A stretch of 64,000 bases of DNA from Limnochordaceae bacterium (lineage in GTDB: Bacteria; Bacillota; Limnochordia; Limnochordales; DUMU01): NCBI GenBank assembly GCA_014896305.1, contig JADBKQ010000005.1, forward strand, positions 76,381 through 140,380, given 5' to 3'. This document shows positions 28,736 through 37,407 of this stretch, in pieces. Within the stretch, counting starts at the first letter, position 1. Every line of letters starts with the position of its first letter. The translations under genes and the position numbers were made by a program. The notes under the pieces were generated by a model. The model was not told where the DNA came from. It did not search any database and was given only the letters and a program-made list of their open reading frames with translations.

Positions 28736-29366
28736 GCTCGTTGCCCTCCACCATGTGCTCACCCGGATCGGGAAGTCGCCCGTCGCGCTCGTCGTGGCCT
28801 TCCGGCTCTGAGATGGCCTCCGCAGGCAACGCCACACGCAACAGTCGCTGCTCCAGTCGACGCAAACGGCCCGCCACACTGCCATCCAGAATCAAGTCGC
28901 CCAGCTGGATCCGGACTCCTCCCAGAAGCGAGGAATCTACCACGGGCCGCAAGGAAACCACCCGTCCCGAAAATACCTCGAGACGTTGACGCAACAACTC
29001 CAGGTCGCCGGGCTCGAGCGGTTGGGCGGTAAAGACGTCGGCGCGCACCTGTCGCCGGACGATATCGGCCTGTGCCCGGTACGCTTCGCAGATCGCCGGC
29101 AATGCTCGCTGGCGGCCTCTTTCGACCACCAGCTGCAAAAAGTGAATCGTCAGTGGATCCAAGCGTCCCTGGCCCAACTGGGCCAAAACCTCTTTTTTGC
29201 GGGCCACCGGAATCCGTACTTCCGACAGGAAAAGGCGGAATTCGGCCAGTTCCCACCAGCTCCGGACCTCATCGAGATCCTTTTCCACCCTGCCTACCAG
29301 CCCCCGGACTACCGCCGCTTCGACTAGGGCCTGCGCGTACTGGCGGGCCAGCTTGCTCCCTCTCAC
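28710..29366 (-). CDS. atpH: ATP synthase delta subunit
   Basis: Delta subunit, which joins the top of F1 to the peripheral stalk; 218 residues. Family features are the N-terminal [13 protein letters not shown] helix, LLVVERGR-type centre ([22 protein letters not shown]) and the C-terminal sheet with [20 protein letters not shown]. The last 30-40 residues are a charged tail that overlaps atpA. The GTG start overlaps the atpF stop as GTGA. Confidence 0.93.
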   Translation of the reverse strand: MRGSKLARQYAQALVEAAVVRGLVGRVEKDLDEVRSWWELAEFRLFLSEVRIPVARKKEVLAQLGQGRLDPLTIHFLQLVVERGRQRALPAICEAYRAQADIVRRQVRADVFTAQPLEPGDLELLRQRLEVFSGRVVSLRPVVDSSLLGGVRIQLGDLILDGSVAGRLRRLEQRLLRVALPAEAISEPEGHDERDGRLPDPGEHMVEGNEHGNPTGRD

Positions 29367-29908
29367 GACAAGGCCTCCACCTTTTCAGATTGGGAAGCTT
29401 CAGACTCCCGGCGTTCCTTGGCCAATTGCTCGGCCACCTCTGCCACCAGCCGGTGCTGATCTGCCGCGCTCCACTGGCGGCGCAAAAGCTGTTCACTGGC
29501 CAGAATGGCCAGTTGAACCGCCTGATCCCGCAACTCCCCCATGGCCCGCTGTTTTTCTTGCTGGATCTCCCGACGCGCACTGGCCAGCAGCGCCTGCGCC
29601 TGACGTTCCGCCTCCTGCCGCTGCTGTTGCCGCAGACGCTCGCCATCGACCGTAGCTTGCTGGATGATCGCCTGCGCCTGTTGATGGGCCTCTTCCAGCT
29701 TCCCCTGGTACTCGGTGAGCAATTGCTGCGCTTCGTCCTGAGACCGCTTCGCGTTCTCCAGGTGTTGCCGAATGGTGGCCTCTCGCTTCTCAATCATCCC
29801 TGCTACCGGCTGAAACAGGAACTTCTTGAGCAGCATCATCACGATCAGCACATTGATCACCTGGAAAAGGAACGTCCAGGGATCCAGATGAACCGGCCCC
29901 AGGGTCAT
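29363..29908 (-). CDS. atpF: ATP synthase b subunit
   Basis: Peripheral stalk subunit of Fo, 181 residues: one N-terminal membrane segment (about 8-26; FLFQVINVLIVMMLLKKF) and a long charged coiled coil rich in Gln, Glu and Arg. I chose the ATG at 29908 because GGGAG lies about 8 bases ahead; an in-frame ATG five codons earlier lacks a site. It overlaps atpH by 4 bases. Confidence 0.93.
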   Translation of the reverse strand: MTLGPVHLDPWTFLFQVINVLIVMMLLKKFLFQPVAGMIEKREATIRQHLENAKRSQDEAQQLLTEYQGKLEEAHQQAQAIIQQATVDGERLRQQQRQEAERQAQALLASARREIQQEKQRAMGELRDQAVQLAILASEQLLRRQWSAADQHRLVAEVAEQLAKERRESEASQSEKVEALS

Positions 29909-30026
29909 GCGCCACACTCCCATCCGGGGCTGCTGCCGGCTCGCTGGCCAGGCTCACTCACAGGCGAGCTGCCGGCAACAGCCCATCTCAAAGCCTCGGT
30001 ACGGAATCCCGCCGTGCGGTGACCAC

Positions 30027-30242
30027 TCACATCTTGATCCAGAGTAACAGGGCGATAACAAAGGAGAAAAGGGTCAACGCCTCCATGAACGCCAGCGCCA
30101 GCAGCACCGTGCTGCGGATTTCGGCACCGGCCTCCGGCTGCCGCGCGATGGACTCCATGGCCCGGCTGGCCGTCCAACCCTGTGCCAAGGCTGACATCAT
30201 GGCCGGCAGCGCGATAGCCAACGTGACCGCTATGAAATTCAT
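30027..30242 (-). CDS. atpE: ATP synthase c subunit
   Basis: Rotor ring subunit of Fo, 71 residues, two membrane helices joined by the polar [10 protein letters not shown] loop. The ion-binding carboxylate is the Glu in FMEALTLF of the second helix. The residue after it is Ala, not the Ser or Thr of sodium-binding rings, and no matching Gln is seen in helix 1, so proton coupling is likely. The ATG at 30242 lies 7 bases after GGGAGGTG; a GTG two codons upstream is too close to that site. Confidence 0.95.
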   Translation of the reverse strand: MNFIAVTLAIALPAMMSALAQGWTASRAMESIARQPEAGAEIRSTVLLALAFMEALTLFSFVIALLLWIKM

Positions 30243-30367
30243 GCCCACTCACCTCCCTTTCCCCTCTGCTCACCCCGGAACATGTCGTCGAGGGTGACAA
30301 ATTCTCTCCACCAGGGTGCCAGACCCTACCGCCAGGCCGACCCCAGCCTCAGCCTGACGCCCCTGGC

Positions 30368-31066
30368 CTAGTGCTCCCCGCCCTCGACGGCTTCCGCAAT
30401 ATAGGTGATGCTCAGCATGGTGAAGACGAAAGCTTGAATGAACCCGAAAATCAGCCCCAGCATCATGATGGGGGTAGGAATGGCCAAAGGGATGAGCGCA
30501 AAGAAGGCAGCCACCACCAACTCCTCACCAAACATATTGCCAAATAGACGTAAAGCCAATGAGAAGGGACGGACTAGCTGTTCGATAACGTTCATGATGA
30601 CCATGGGAGCAAATGGTTCGAAGAAGTGATGAAGATACCGTCGAAAGCCATGCTCACGAATGGCAATCAACTGCACTAGAACAATGCTGGTGACAGCCAG
30701 AGCCGCCGTAGTTGTCAAATCTGAAGTTGGTGGAATCACTCCGGGAATGAACCAACTAAAATTGAGGAATAGAATGAAGATGAAAAAGGTGCCGCCTATG
30801 TAAGCGTATTTGCGGCCCTTCCGCCCCATGAAAGGCTCGGCCAGCCCCCAAATAAACTCCACCGCCATCTCCAGCACATTTTGAACCCCGCGCGGCAGGA
30901 ACTCCAGACGCCGGCTCAGTAGCCATAGGAGTACGCCGAGCACCACCATGGCCGCCCACGTGTTCACCACCGTGCTGGTGATAGTGACCGGTCCGATCTG
31001 CCAGACTGTGTGTGGCTGTACTTCGTCAATGATATGTGCGAGCCGTTCACCCATCCACGAATTCAC
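30368..31066 (-). CDS. atpB: ATP synthase a subunit
   Basis: Membrane stator subunit that forms the proton half-channels, 232 residues, about five or six membrane helices. The essential arginine lies in the LALRLFGNMFGEELV motif. LNFSWFIPGVIPPTSDL is also typical. I chose the GTG at 31066 since it overlaps the atpI stop as GTGA, the coupling pattern used elsewhere in this operon; a TTG eight codons earlier has no clear ribosome site. Confidence 0.95.
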   Translation of the reverse strand: MNSWMGERLAHIIDEVQPHTVWQIGPVTITSTVVNTWAAMVVLGVLLWLLSRRLEFLPRGVQNVLEMAVEFIWGLAEPFMGRKGRKYAYIGGTFFIFILFLNFSWFIPGVIPPTSDLTTTAALAVTSIVLVQLIAIREHGFRRYLHHFFEPFAPMVIMNVIEQLVRPFSLALRLFGNMFGEELVVAAFFALIPLAIPTPIMMLGLIFGFIQAFVFTMLSITYIAEAVEGGEH

Positions 31067-31476
31067 GCCTTCCTGCCGATCCGAGCCCAATCTCTGGAGC
31101 CCACCACCAAATCTCCCAATAGGGCGAGCAAAACTCCCACCAGTACTTCGGCACTTTCCCAGGTAGCCGCCACCAAAAGAGTGAGCATTCCCACACCCAT
31201 CCGCCCAAGCGAGCTCACCAGGATTTTATTGATCCCAGCCGCTCCACTGAGGTGAGCCGCCTGCCTGGCCGCGTGCAGGATCCACAGGTGGTTGGCTGCA
31301 GCCACCGGCGTCGCCGCCAACACTCCCCAGCAAGTACCGGCGAACCCCAGCGCGGCCGCCCCGACGGTGACGACCCCCACGAACGCGGCCAGCCAATACC
31401 AGCTCGGGTCCGACTGCCTCAGGAAGGAAACGATCCGCGACCGCTCGGATGATAGGGTCGACTTTCCTGCTGGCAT
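31063..31476 (-). CDS. atpI: AtpI-family ATP synthase assembly protein
   Basis: Small membrane protein of 137 residues with four predicted membrane segments (about 27-46, 48-68, 85-107 and 109-125), matching the AtpI/UncI family. AtpI helps assemble the c-ring in some bacteria and, with AtpZ, has been linked to magnesium or calcium uptake. Sequence identity in the family is low, so the call rests on topology and place directly ahead of atpB, with which it overlaps by 4 bases. Confidence 0.8.
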   Translation of the reverse strand: MPAGKSTLSSERSRIVSFLRQSDPSWYWLAAFVGVVTVGAAALGFAGTCWGVLAATPVAAANHLWILHAARQAAHLSGAAGINKILVSSLGRMGVGMLTLLVAATWESAEVLVGVLLALLGDLVVGSRDWARIGRKA

Positions 31477-31488
31477 CGTAACGCCCCC

Positions 31489-31764
31489 TCACGCCCCGCC
31501 CCGCCGATGAGTGGGTGGACGTTCCGCCTGAAGGATCCGGCGTATCTGCTCGTACCAGCTCCACAGACTGACGGCAACCCCGAGTAATAACCCCATGACA
31601 AGGAACGTAGGCGACCTGTCCCAGTGTCGATCCAGCAGCCGACCCAGCCACACCCCACCCCCGATATAAATCAGAGTGGTCAGCACGAGCTCGACACCGA
31701 GGGCGGTATACCGAAGACTGGCCGCCCAGGAGCTTGTCGTGAGTCGCCTCCGTCGCCATGACAT
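31489..31764 (-). CDS. atpZ: AtpZ-like small membrane protein, first gene of the atp operon
   Basis: A 91-residue protein with two membrane segments (about 21-42 and 51-70) and the motif GGVWLGRLLDRHWDRSPTF, typical of AtpZ (putative F1Fo subunit/metal transporter family). An Arg-rich N-terminus and a basic C-terminus flank the pair. The ATG lies only about 9 bases after the -10 hexamer of a strong promoter and has no ribosome site, so the message would be nearly leaderless. It ends 12 bases before atpI. Confidence 0.8.
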   Translation of the reverse strand: MSWRRRRLTTSSWAASLRYTALGVELVLTTLIYIGGGVWLGRLLDRHWDRSPTFLVMGLLLGVAVSLWSWYEQIRRILQAERPPTHRRGGA

Positions 31765-31772
31765 CGGGTGGT

Positions 31773-31801
31773 ATTATAGCTCAAATTCGACTGGCCCGCA
31801 A
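31773..31801 (-). promoter_or_regulatory. Sigma-A promoter of the ATP synthase operon
   Basis: TTGCGG (31796-31801), a 17-base spacer and a perfect TATAAT (31773-31778). It lies in an AT-rich stretch that stands out in this GC-rich region. Predicted transcription start is within about 2-4 bases of the atpZ ATG. Confidence 0.75.
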
Positions 31802-31820
31802 TTCTTATCCATATTAAGAA
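31802..31820 (-). repeat. Dyad directly upstream of the atp promoter
   Basis: TTCTTA-TCCATAT-TAAGAA, a perfect 6-base inverted repeat with a 7-base centre, abutting the -35 hexamer. It could be an activator site or part of an AT-rich UP element for RNA polymerase. Transcription of upp from the right would also cross it, where it could form a weak hairpin. Confidence 0.4.
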
Positions 31821-31846
31821 CCATTCCTTTTCGGTCACTTTATTAT

Positions 31847-32482
31847 CTACCTGGTTCCGAAGAGCCGGTCTCCCGCATCTCCCAGACCAGGAATAATGTA
31901 GCCATGTTCATTGAGCCGCTCGTCCACGGCGGCAACGAACAAAGGTACTTCCGGATGCTCTCGCTGTAGACGCGCGATCCCTTCCGGTGCGGCGATGAGA
32001 TGCATGGCTTTGATGTTTTCTCCCCTAGCTCCCCGTTCTTTGATGAACCGGATGGCCGCAGCCGCGGACCCGCCCGTCGCCAGCATGGGATCGACCAGAA
32101 TGATCTCACGCTCTTCGATGTCCGTTGGTAACTTGCAATAGTACTCCACCGGCTGCAACGTCTCGGGGTCTCGGTAGACCCCGATATGTCCCACCTTGGC
32201 AGCGGGGATCAGATTGAGTATTCCCCCCACCATTCCCAACCCGGCCCGGAGAATAGGAACGATCGCTAGTTTCTTCCCCGCGATCATCCTGGCGGTAGCC
32301 GTCCCCACTGGAGTTCGTACCTGGACAGGCTCGAGGGGCATGTCCCTCGTTACCTCATATGCCATCAACAATGAGATCTCGTCCAGCAACTCCCGAAACT
32401 CCTTCGGCCCGGTGGACTGATCCCGCAAAATCGCCAGCTTGTGTTGAATCAGAGGGTGATCGATGATATTCACTTGGGGCAC
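31847..32482 (-). CDS. upp: Uracil phosphoribosyltransferase
   Basis: Converts uracil and PRPP to UMP in pyrimidine salvage; 211 residues, normal length. The PRPP-binding motif is [17 protein letters not shown] near residue 130; the uracil-binding region near the C-terminus has [16 protein letters not shown]. The GTG start has GGGAGG 9 bases ahead. It lies between the atp promoter and the phosphatase-rpiB gene, as upp does in B. subtilis, but glyA is not in between. Confidence 0.96.
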   Translation of the reverse strand: MPQVNIIDHPLIQHKLAILRDQSTGPKEFRELLDEISLLMAYEVTRDMPLEPVQVRTPVGTATARMIAGKKLAIVPILRAGLGMVGGILNLIPAAKVGHIGVYRDPETLQPVEYYCKLPTDIEEREIILVDPMLATGGSAAAAIRFIKERGARGENIKAMHLIAAPEGIARLQREHPEVPLFVAAVDERLNEHGYIIPGLGDAGDRLFGTR

Positions 32483-32497
32483 CCGCCGCCCGCCTCC

Positions 32498-33712
32498 CTA
32501 CTCCAATTTGCTCACCCGGCGGGCATGACGCCCACCCGCGAAGCCGGTGGTGAGAAAAAGCCGCACAATCTCCTGGGCCAGACCGGGTCCGATCACCCTG
32601 CTGCCCATCGTCAGCACGTTCGCATCGTTATGTTCCCGAGCCATGCGGGCCGAGTACGAGTCATGGCAGAGGGCCGCCCGCACCCCCCGCACCTTGTTGG
32701 CCGCAATCGCCATTCCAATACCTGTGCCACAGATCAGAATTCCCCGTTCACACTGTCCCTGGGCAACGGCTGTAGCTACCGCCCGTCCGATATCGGGGTA
32801 GTCCACCGGCTCGCTGGTCTGCACACCAAAATCAGTGACCTCCACCGGCAACTCCGCCAGAAAGCGGAGGACCTCTTGTTTGAGGGGCAAGCCGGCGTGA
32901 TCGCAACCGACTGCCACCCGCAACCGGCGCACCGCCGGTGTGGACCCACTGGCGCTGGCCGGAGCTGGTTCAGCCGTCCCGCCGGAAGCACCAGGCTCAC
33001 CGGATGGGGAAAATTCTGCCTTCTCCATGACCTTTTCTGTATCCCCCCTTTCACCAGTATCGGCAGTCAACAGTCGCGCCGCCACCTTCTGCATCGCTTC
33101 TCTCAGCTGGGCCGCCGTCCGCTGATAGACGGCGAGATCCCCGCTAAAGGCCGGGTCCGGGATATCATAGGCGGCCAGTTGTTGCTCCAGGCTGAGCCGT
33201 TCAGCCGCCAGATCGCTGGGTTCACCCGTCGCCGCGCCATGCCGGTCGGTCACGGTGGGCACCGGGCGCTCATAGGCCTGCCGCAACTGACGCAGGAGAT
33301 GGAGACGGAGGAGCTGGGGGTCAAGGTTCTCGCCCGCTGCGTACTCCAGTACGCTAAACACCCGCCCGGCTAGGTCAGGGAAGTGCTCCAACAAGCGCCG
33401 CTTTTGCTCCATGGTCATAGTCAAGACCAGATCGGCCTGCGCCGCATCCTGCGCAGACCAGCGATGCGCTTTGTGCCGGCGCAAGTCCATGCCGTAGCTG
33501 CGCATAGCTTCCGTGGCCAGCGTGGAAGCGGCAGCCCCCTCCACGGCATCCAGCCCAGCGCTGCGAACCTCGATCGACACAGAGCCCGCCGGCGAGGACG
33601 GCGCGGCCGAGGATGCGGCAGCGGCCAGTCTTTGCTGGAGCAAGGCCGCCGCCATGGGACTGCGGCAGGTATTGCCTGTACACACCAGGTAGACCCGCTG
33701 ACTGGACCGCAT
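32498..33712 (-). CDS. rpiB: Fusion of YwlE-type protein-arginine phosphatase and ribose-5-phosphate isomerase B
   Basis: A 404-residue two-domain protein. Residues 5-215 are a low-molecular-weight phosphatase domain: P-loop C11-TGNTC-R17-SP and the DIPDPAF motif at 183-189. T15 matches the threonine that gives B. subtilis YwlE its phosphoarginine specificity. An insertion of about 50 residues (130-180) precedes the DPD motif. A Pro/Ala/Gly/Ser linker (about 222-262) leads to RpiB: CDHAG (270-274), catalytic C328 in ICGTGIGMAIAANK and the HNDANVLTMGSRVIG motif. RpiB interconverts ribose and ribulose 5-phosphate. In B. subtilis ywlE and rpiB are separate neighbours; here no stop separates them. 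The ATG follows AGAGGAGG. Confidence 0.93.
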   Translation of the reverse strand: MRSSQRVYLVCTGNTCRSPMAAALLQQRLAAAASSAAPSSPAGSVSIEVRSAGLDAVEGAAASTLATEAMRSYGMDLRRHKAHRWSAQDAAQADLVLTMTMEQKRRLLEHFPDLAGRVFSVLEYAAGENLDPQLLRLHLLRQLRQAYERPVPTVTDRHGAATGEPSDLAAERLSLEQQLAAYDIPDPAFSGDLAVYQRTAAQLREAMQKVAARLLTADTGERGDTEKVMEKAEFSPSGEPGASGGTAEPAPASASGSTPAVRRLRVAVGCDHAGLPLKQEVLRFLAELPVEVTDFGVQTSEPVDYPDIGRAVATAVAQGQCERGILICGTGIGMAIAANKVRGVRAALCHDSYSARMAREHNDANVLTMGSRVIGPGLAQEIVRLFLTTGFAGGRHARRVSKLE

Positions 33713-33832
33713 TGACTGCCTCCTCTGTTACCCTTGCTACCCTGCTACCGTCCCGATGATCGATTCGCTTGCTGGTGACTCCCGCCCTCCGGCCAGCGTC
33801 CCTTTGGGCCATGATCGACCGACCCTTTCCGA

Positions 33833-33841
33833 AGTGTACCA
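33833..33841 (-). promoter_or_regulatory. Possible extended -10 promoter for the phosphatase-rpiB gene
   Basis: TGGTACACT (TG, one base, TACACT), about 120 bases ahead of the start. No good -35 is visible. The gene may also be transcribed from mntP. Confidence 0.3.
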
Positions 33842-33875
33842 CAAACCAGCTTCTCGTACCGGGCGACCTTCCAGC

Positions 33876-34538
33876 TCACAGGGGAATTCCCTCCCAAAAC
33901 AGATGAAGTCCGAGGGCCACCAGCACGCAACCTCCCACAGCCGGGGCCCACTCCCCTACCCAACGCTCTAACCACCGTCCCACGAGCAACCCCGCCTCCA
34001 CCATCGGCGCTACGACTAGCGTGATCCAAACGGCCACGGTCACCGAGGTGCGCCCCTCCAGGAACCCCAGTCCGAAGCCGGCCACGGCGGCATCGCTGCT
34101 GACGCTCCCCGCCAGGACCAGCAGCTGGGCCAGACGAGTCAGCCAGTAGCGCCACGGCCGCTGGACCGTCCGCCCCGAGCCTGGGAGTTGCAGGTTCCCG
34201 TGACGCACGCGGGGGCTTGTCTGCGCGATCATCCGCAAACCCAAAGCGATCAGCAGCAAACTACCGACCACCACCAGCCAGCCAGAACCGGCAGCAACAC
34301 CGGACCGGGACCATACCCACGCCTTCGTCGCTCTACCCTCCCACCTGGCTGCCCCCCAGGACAACAGATGGAAGACCGCATGTCCCCCCAGGAAAAAGAG
34401 CGACTGAACCACTGAAAACAGAAAGACCACCGCCCACCGCTGGCGCAAGCCGGGACGTTCCGTCCCGATCGAGATCGCGACGGACAGGGCATCCACCCCC
34501 AGCGCGGCCGCCAGGGCGATCGCCTCCATCACGCTCAT
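33876..34538 (-). CDS. mntP: MntP family manganese efflux pump
   Basis: Membrane protein of 220 residues with about six membrane segments, of the MntP (DUF204) family that exports manganese. The first helix carries GVDALSVAISIG, and the fourth the related VSSDAAVAGFGLGFLEG; the paired acidic motifs are the family signature. A longer, Ser/Arg-rich loop lies between helices 3 and 4. I chose the ATG at 34538 (opening MSVMEAIALAA), after a GGGGGGTG site. I looked for a yybP-ykoY manganese riboswitch in the leader and found none. Confidence 0.85.
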   Translation of the reverse strand: MSVMEAIALAAALGVDALSVAISIGTERPGLRQRWAVVFLFSVVQSLFFLGGHAVFHLLSWGAARWEGRATKAWVWSRSGVAAGSGWLVVVGSLLLIALGLRMIAQTSPRVRHGNLQLPGSGRTVQRPWRYWLTRLAQLLVLAGSVSSDAAVAGFGLGFLEGRTSVTVAVWITLVVAPMVEAGLLVGRWLERWVGEWAPAVGGCVLVALGLHLFWEGIPL

Positions 34539-34694
34539 GCACCCACCCCCCAACGCTCCGCCTTGTGCCCGCTCCAGGTAAACCATATGCCTGGGATGGT
34601 GAGTTCCTTCTCCCACCTCCTTAACACCAGATCACCTGGTCAGCAGATCAAGGCGGTTGTCTAGGCGGTTTCTATACTTTGCACCGGATTTAAC

Positions 34695-34725
34695 TTGAGC
34701 AATCCCGTTCGCTCTGTGGTATTCT
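34695..34725 (+). promoter_or_regulatory. Weak promoter candidate for folE
   Basis: TTGAGC (34695-34700) and TATTCT (34720-34725), spaced by 19 bases, about 50 bases ahead of folE. The 237-base divergent spacer also holds a tandem 12-base direct repeat (34651-34674). Confidence 0.3.
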
Positions 34726-34775
34726 CGAAAGGATCATGGAAGGGTCAGAGAGGTTGAGCCGGGGAGGATGGCGAC

Positions 34776-35351
34776 ATGGATCATGCCAAGATCGAACAGG
34801 CCGTGCGAATGATCCTGGAGGCCATAGGCGAAAATCCTAAGCGGCCCGGGCTACAGCAGACGCCGCGCCGGGTGGCCGAGATGTACGAAGAGCTTTTCGC
34901 CGGGCTCCACCAGGATCCGCATCAGCATTTGCAGGTTTTCTTCCAGGAAGATCATGATGAGATGGTCTTGGTCCGCGACATCCGGTTTTACTCCATGTGC
35001 GAACATCACCTGCTGCCCTTTTTCGGCCAGGCGCACGTCGCCTACATCCCGGCGCAGGGGCGTCTGACGGGTCTGAGCAAGCTGGCGCGGGTGGTGGAAG
35101 TCTTCGCCCGCCGCCCCCAGCTGCAAGAACGCATGACCACTCAGATCGCGGACGCGCTGATGACCGATCTGAACCCCCTGGGAGTCTATGTCGTGCTCGA
35201 GGCCGAGCACCTGTGCATGAGCATGCGGGGGGTGCAAAAGCCCGGTTCGCTCACGGTCACCTCTGCCGTGCGGGGCGTGTTCCGCACCGATGCTAAAACG
35301 CGCAGTGAAGCGATGGCGCTCATTCGTCCCCACCTTCATGCTCCGTTGTAA
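34776..35351 (+). CDS. folE: GTP cyclohydrolase I
   Basis: Converts GTP to 7,8-dihydroneopterin triphosphate, the first step of folate and of queuosine synthesis; 191 residues. Zinc-ligand motif [12 protein letters not shown] near residue 72 and HLCMSMRG near residue 143 carry the cysteines and histidine; the PTP-synthase-like core is typical. GGGGAGG precedes the ATG. It is the only rightward gene in this block. Its end overlaps sua5 by 16 bases. The folate genes folP and folK and the queuosine genes tgt, queA and queG also occur in the window. Confidence 0.96.
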   Translation: MDHAKIEQAVRMILEAIGENPKRPGLQQTPRRVAEMYEELFAGLHQDPHQHLQVFFQEDHDEMVLVRDIRFYSMCEHHLLPFFGQAHVAYIPAQGRLTGLSKLARVVEVFARRPQLQERMTTQIADALMTDLNPLGVYVVLEAEHLCMSMRGVQKPGSLTVTSAVRGVFRTDAKTRSEAMALIRPHLHAPL

Positions 35352-36469
35352 GCCGGTCGGTGGCAGGAAACGATCTGGTACCCGGCCGCTTTGCGCAGGC
35401 GGTTCATCACGGCCAGCCCCATTCCGGTTGCCGGCACCCCCTCGATCAGGATCGCCTCCACCTGCTCGCGATCCATCTCCCGTAACAAGGTGAAGATGGC
35501 GTGGGCCAGTTGCTCCGGATGTTGCCGGCTGCCAGGCACCCGCCACACCAATTGGTCCCCGCGGGCAGGCAACACTTCCTTCAGGGCGGCGGCCGTCTCG
35601 GCGCAGACCAGTAAGCCCAAACGTTCGCCCTGGTCCAGCCGCCGCTTTGCCTCAGCGGCCATGGCCTGGGTTACGGCGGCCGGCTCCCCCTCGAATAACC
35701 AGGCAGGCGCCTTCGGTGCATAGTGCCGGTATTTCATTCCCGGTGAACGGGCCGGCCCGACGACAGGCTGCAGGGCCAATACCGCCGGATCCACCTGCAC
35801 CTCCCCGAGGACACGTCGCAGCATTTCCACGGTGATCCCGCCCGGCCGCAAGACCGTGGGGGGCGAGGTGGTCACGTCCAGTACGGTCGATTCCACCCCG
35901 ACCGAACACTCTCCGCCGTCCAGGATCAGGGGAATCCGTCCCGCCATGTCTTCATAAACGTCCTGGGCTCGCGTGGGGCTGGGACGTCCCGAACGGTTGG
36001 CACTGGGGGCGGCTATGGGACAGTCGGCCGCGGCAATCAGTTCACGCGCCACAGGATGGGATGGCAGGCGCACCGCCACGGTCTCCAGGCCGCCGGTGGT
36101 CGTGAGCGGAATCTGGGGGCTGCGCGGCATCACCATGGTCAGCGGCCCGGGCCAGAAAGCGTCAGCCAGTGTGGCGGCCAATGGGGGCAGGCTGGCCGCC
36201 ACTTGCCGTAAGCGTTCCCAGCGTTCAATGTGAACAATCAGCGGGTTGTCTGCCGGCCGTCCTTTGACAGCGAAAATCTGCCGGGTGGCCGAGGCGTTGG
36301 TCGCGTCCGCCCCCAACCCATAGACCGTCTCCGTCGGAAAGGCGACCAGCTGCCCGGCGCGAATCAGCTCCCCGGCCTGTTGCAGCACCCGTTCCCGTTC
36401 ATCTGGCGGAACCTGCGCCCCCACGGGAAGCACCTTCGTCGCAAACCTGCCTGTCAATTCTTGTCCCAT
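35336..36469 (-). CDS. sua5: Threonylcarbamoyl-AMP synthase (Sua5/YwlC)
   Basis: Makes threonylcarbamoyl-AMP from threonine, bicarbonate and ATP for the t6A37 modification of ANN-decoding tRNAs; 377 residues. The YrdC domain occupies about residues 20-210 ([40 protein letters not shown]) and the Sua5 C-terminal domain about 245-370 ([11 protein letters not shown] linker). The open frame runs 55 codons further into prmC, but the ATG giving [11 protein letters not shown] is 5 bases after the prmC stop. Confidence 0.94.
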   Translation of the reverse strand: MGQELTGRFATKVLPVGAQVPPDERERVLQQAGELIRAGQLVAFPTETVYGLGADATNASATRQIFAVKGRPADNPLIVHIERWERLRQVAASLPPLAATLADAFWPGPLTMVMPRSPQIPLTTTGGLETVAVRLPSHPVARELIAAADCPIAAPSANRSGRPSPTRAQDVYEDMAGRIPLILDGGECSVGVESTVLDVTTSPPTVLRPGGITVEMLRRVLGEVQVDPAVLALQPVVGPARSPGMKYRHYAPKAPAWLFEGEPAAVTQAMAAEAKRRLDQGERLGLLVCAETAAALKEVLPARGDQLVWRVPGSRQHPEQLAHAIFTLLREMDREQVEAILIEGVPATGMGLAVMNRLRKAAGYQIVSCHRPAYNGA

Positions 36470-36474
36470 ACCGG

Positions 36475-37407
36475 TCAATCCACCCTCGCGTCCTTCCTCG
36501 TGGCCGGTGCAATCCAGGATACCACCCGCTGCCGACCTGCCCAGTCGTATCCTACCCTCTCCCGGGTGAACCCCACCGCCCTGCCCAGCTGCCCGACCGC
36601 CTCGGCCTGTCCGTCCCCGATCTCCACTACGCACACCCCCCCCGCCCGTAATACCCGGATCGCCTGGGGCAGCAAGAGCCGGTAGACCGCCAGCCCATCG
36701 CCCCCGGCCGCTACCGCCATTTTTGGCTCCCAGTGCCGGATCTCCGGAGCCAGCTCGTCCCAGTCAGGGAGGGGCACATACGGGGGGTTACAGACCACCA
36801 GGTCAATGCTGGAGATACCCGACAGGCTGGAGGCCGGCGGCGGGTCACCGGCGGGTAGCAGAGGGCTGAGCAAGTCCCCCTGCACCACCCGGACCCGTTC
36901 ACCAACCCCCAGGCGAAGGGCGTTCTCGGCGGTCAAAGCACAGGCCGCAGGAGACTGGTCGATCGCGATCAACTCCGTGTCAGGGCGGAGCAGAACGAGC
37001 GTCAGGCCGATCACCCCGCTGCCACAGCCTACATCGACGATGTGCCACCGGCGGCCGGGGGGTCGCTCCATCTCATCCCAGCGGGCCAGCGCCTCTTCCA
37101 CTACCTTCTCTGTCTCCGGCCGGGGAACCAGCACTCCCGGCCGCACGGTGAAGCGGTACCCGTAAAACTCCTTGTATCCTACAATCTGTGCCACCGGCTG
37201 CCGCCGTGCCCGCGCCTGGACTCGCTGCTCGTACGCTGCCTGCTCTCCCGGCGTCAGCAACCGGTCTGCCTGCGTGTACAGGTGCAAGCGGTCCAAGCCC
37301 AGAAGATCGGCAAGCAAGACTTCGGCGTCCAGCCTAGGGGTGTCCACCCCCGCCGCCGCCAGGCGACGCGCCGCCTGGCGAAGAGCTACGGAGACACTCT
37401 GGCTCAC
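36475..37407 (-). CDS. prmC: Release factor glutamine methyltransferase
   Basis: Methylates the GGQ glutamine of peptide-chain release factors; 310 residues. An N-terminal helical domain (1-80) precedes a SAM-binding fold with [14 protein letters not shown] near residue 125 and the catalytic NPPY motif near residue 210. Its GTG start overlaps the stop of prfA, its substrate gene, by 4 bases. Confidence 0.95.
   Translation of the reverse strand: MSQSVSVALRQAARRLAAAGVDTPRLDAEVLLADLLGLDRLHLYTQADRLLTPGEQAAYEQRVQARARRQPVAQIVGYKEFYGYRFTVRPGVLVPRPETEKVVEEALARWDEMERPPGRRWHIVDVGCGSGVIGLTLVLLRPDTELIAIDQSPAACALTAENALRLGVGERVRVVQGDLLSPLLPAGDPPPASSLSGISSIDLVVCNPPYVPLPDWDELAPEIRHWEPKMAVAAGGDGLAVYRLLLPQAIRVLRAGGVCVVEIGDGQAEAVGQLGRAVGFTRERVGYDWAGRQRVVSWIAPATRKDARVD

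Noticed and set aside
31226-31759. A 177-codon minus-strand frame across atpZ and atpI
   Set aside because: It is a shifted frame of two real membrane-protein genes; its translation has no hydrophobic segments or family likeness.
34539-34775. Possible yybP-ykoY manganese riboswitch before mntP
   Set aside because: None of the conserved loop sequences of that riboswitch is visible on the mntP strand.
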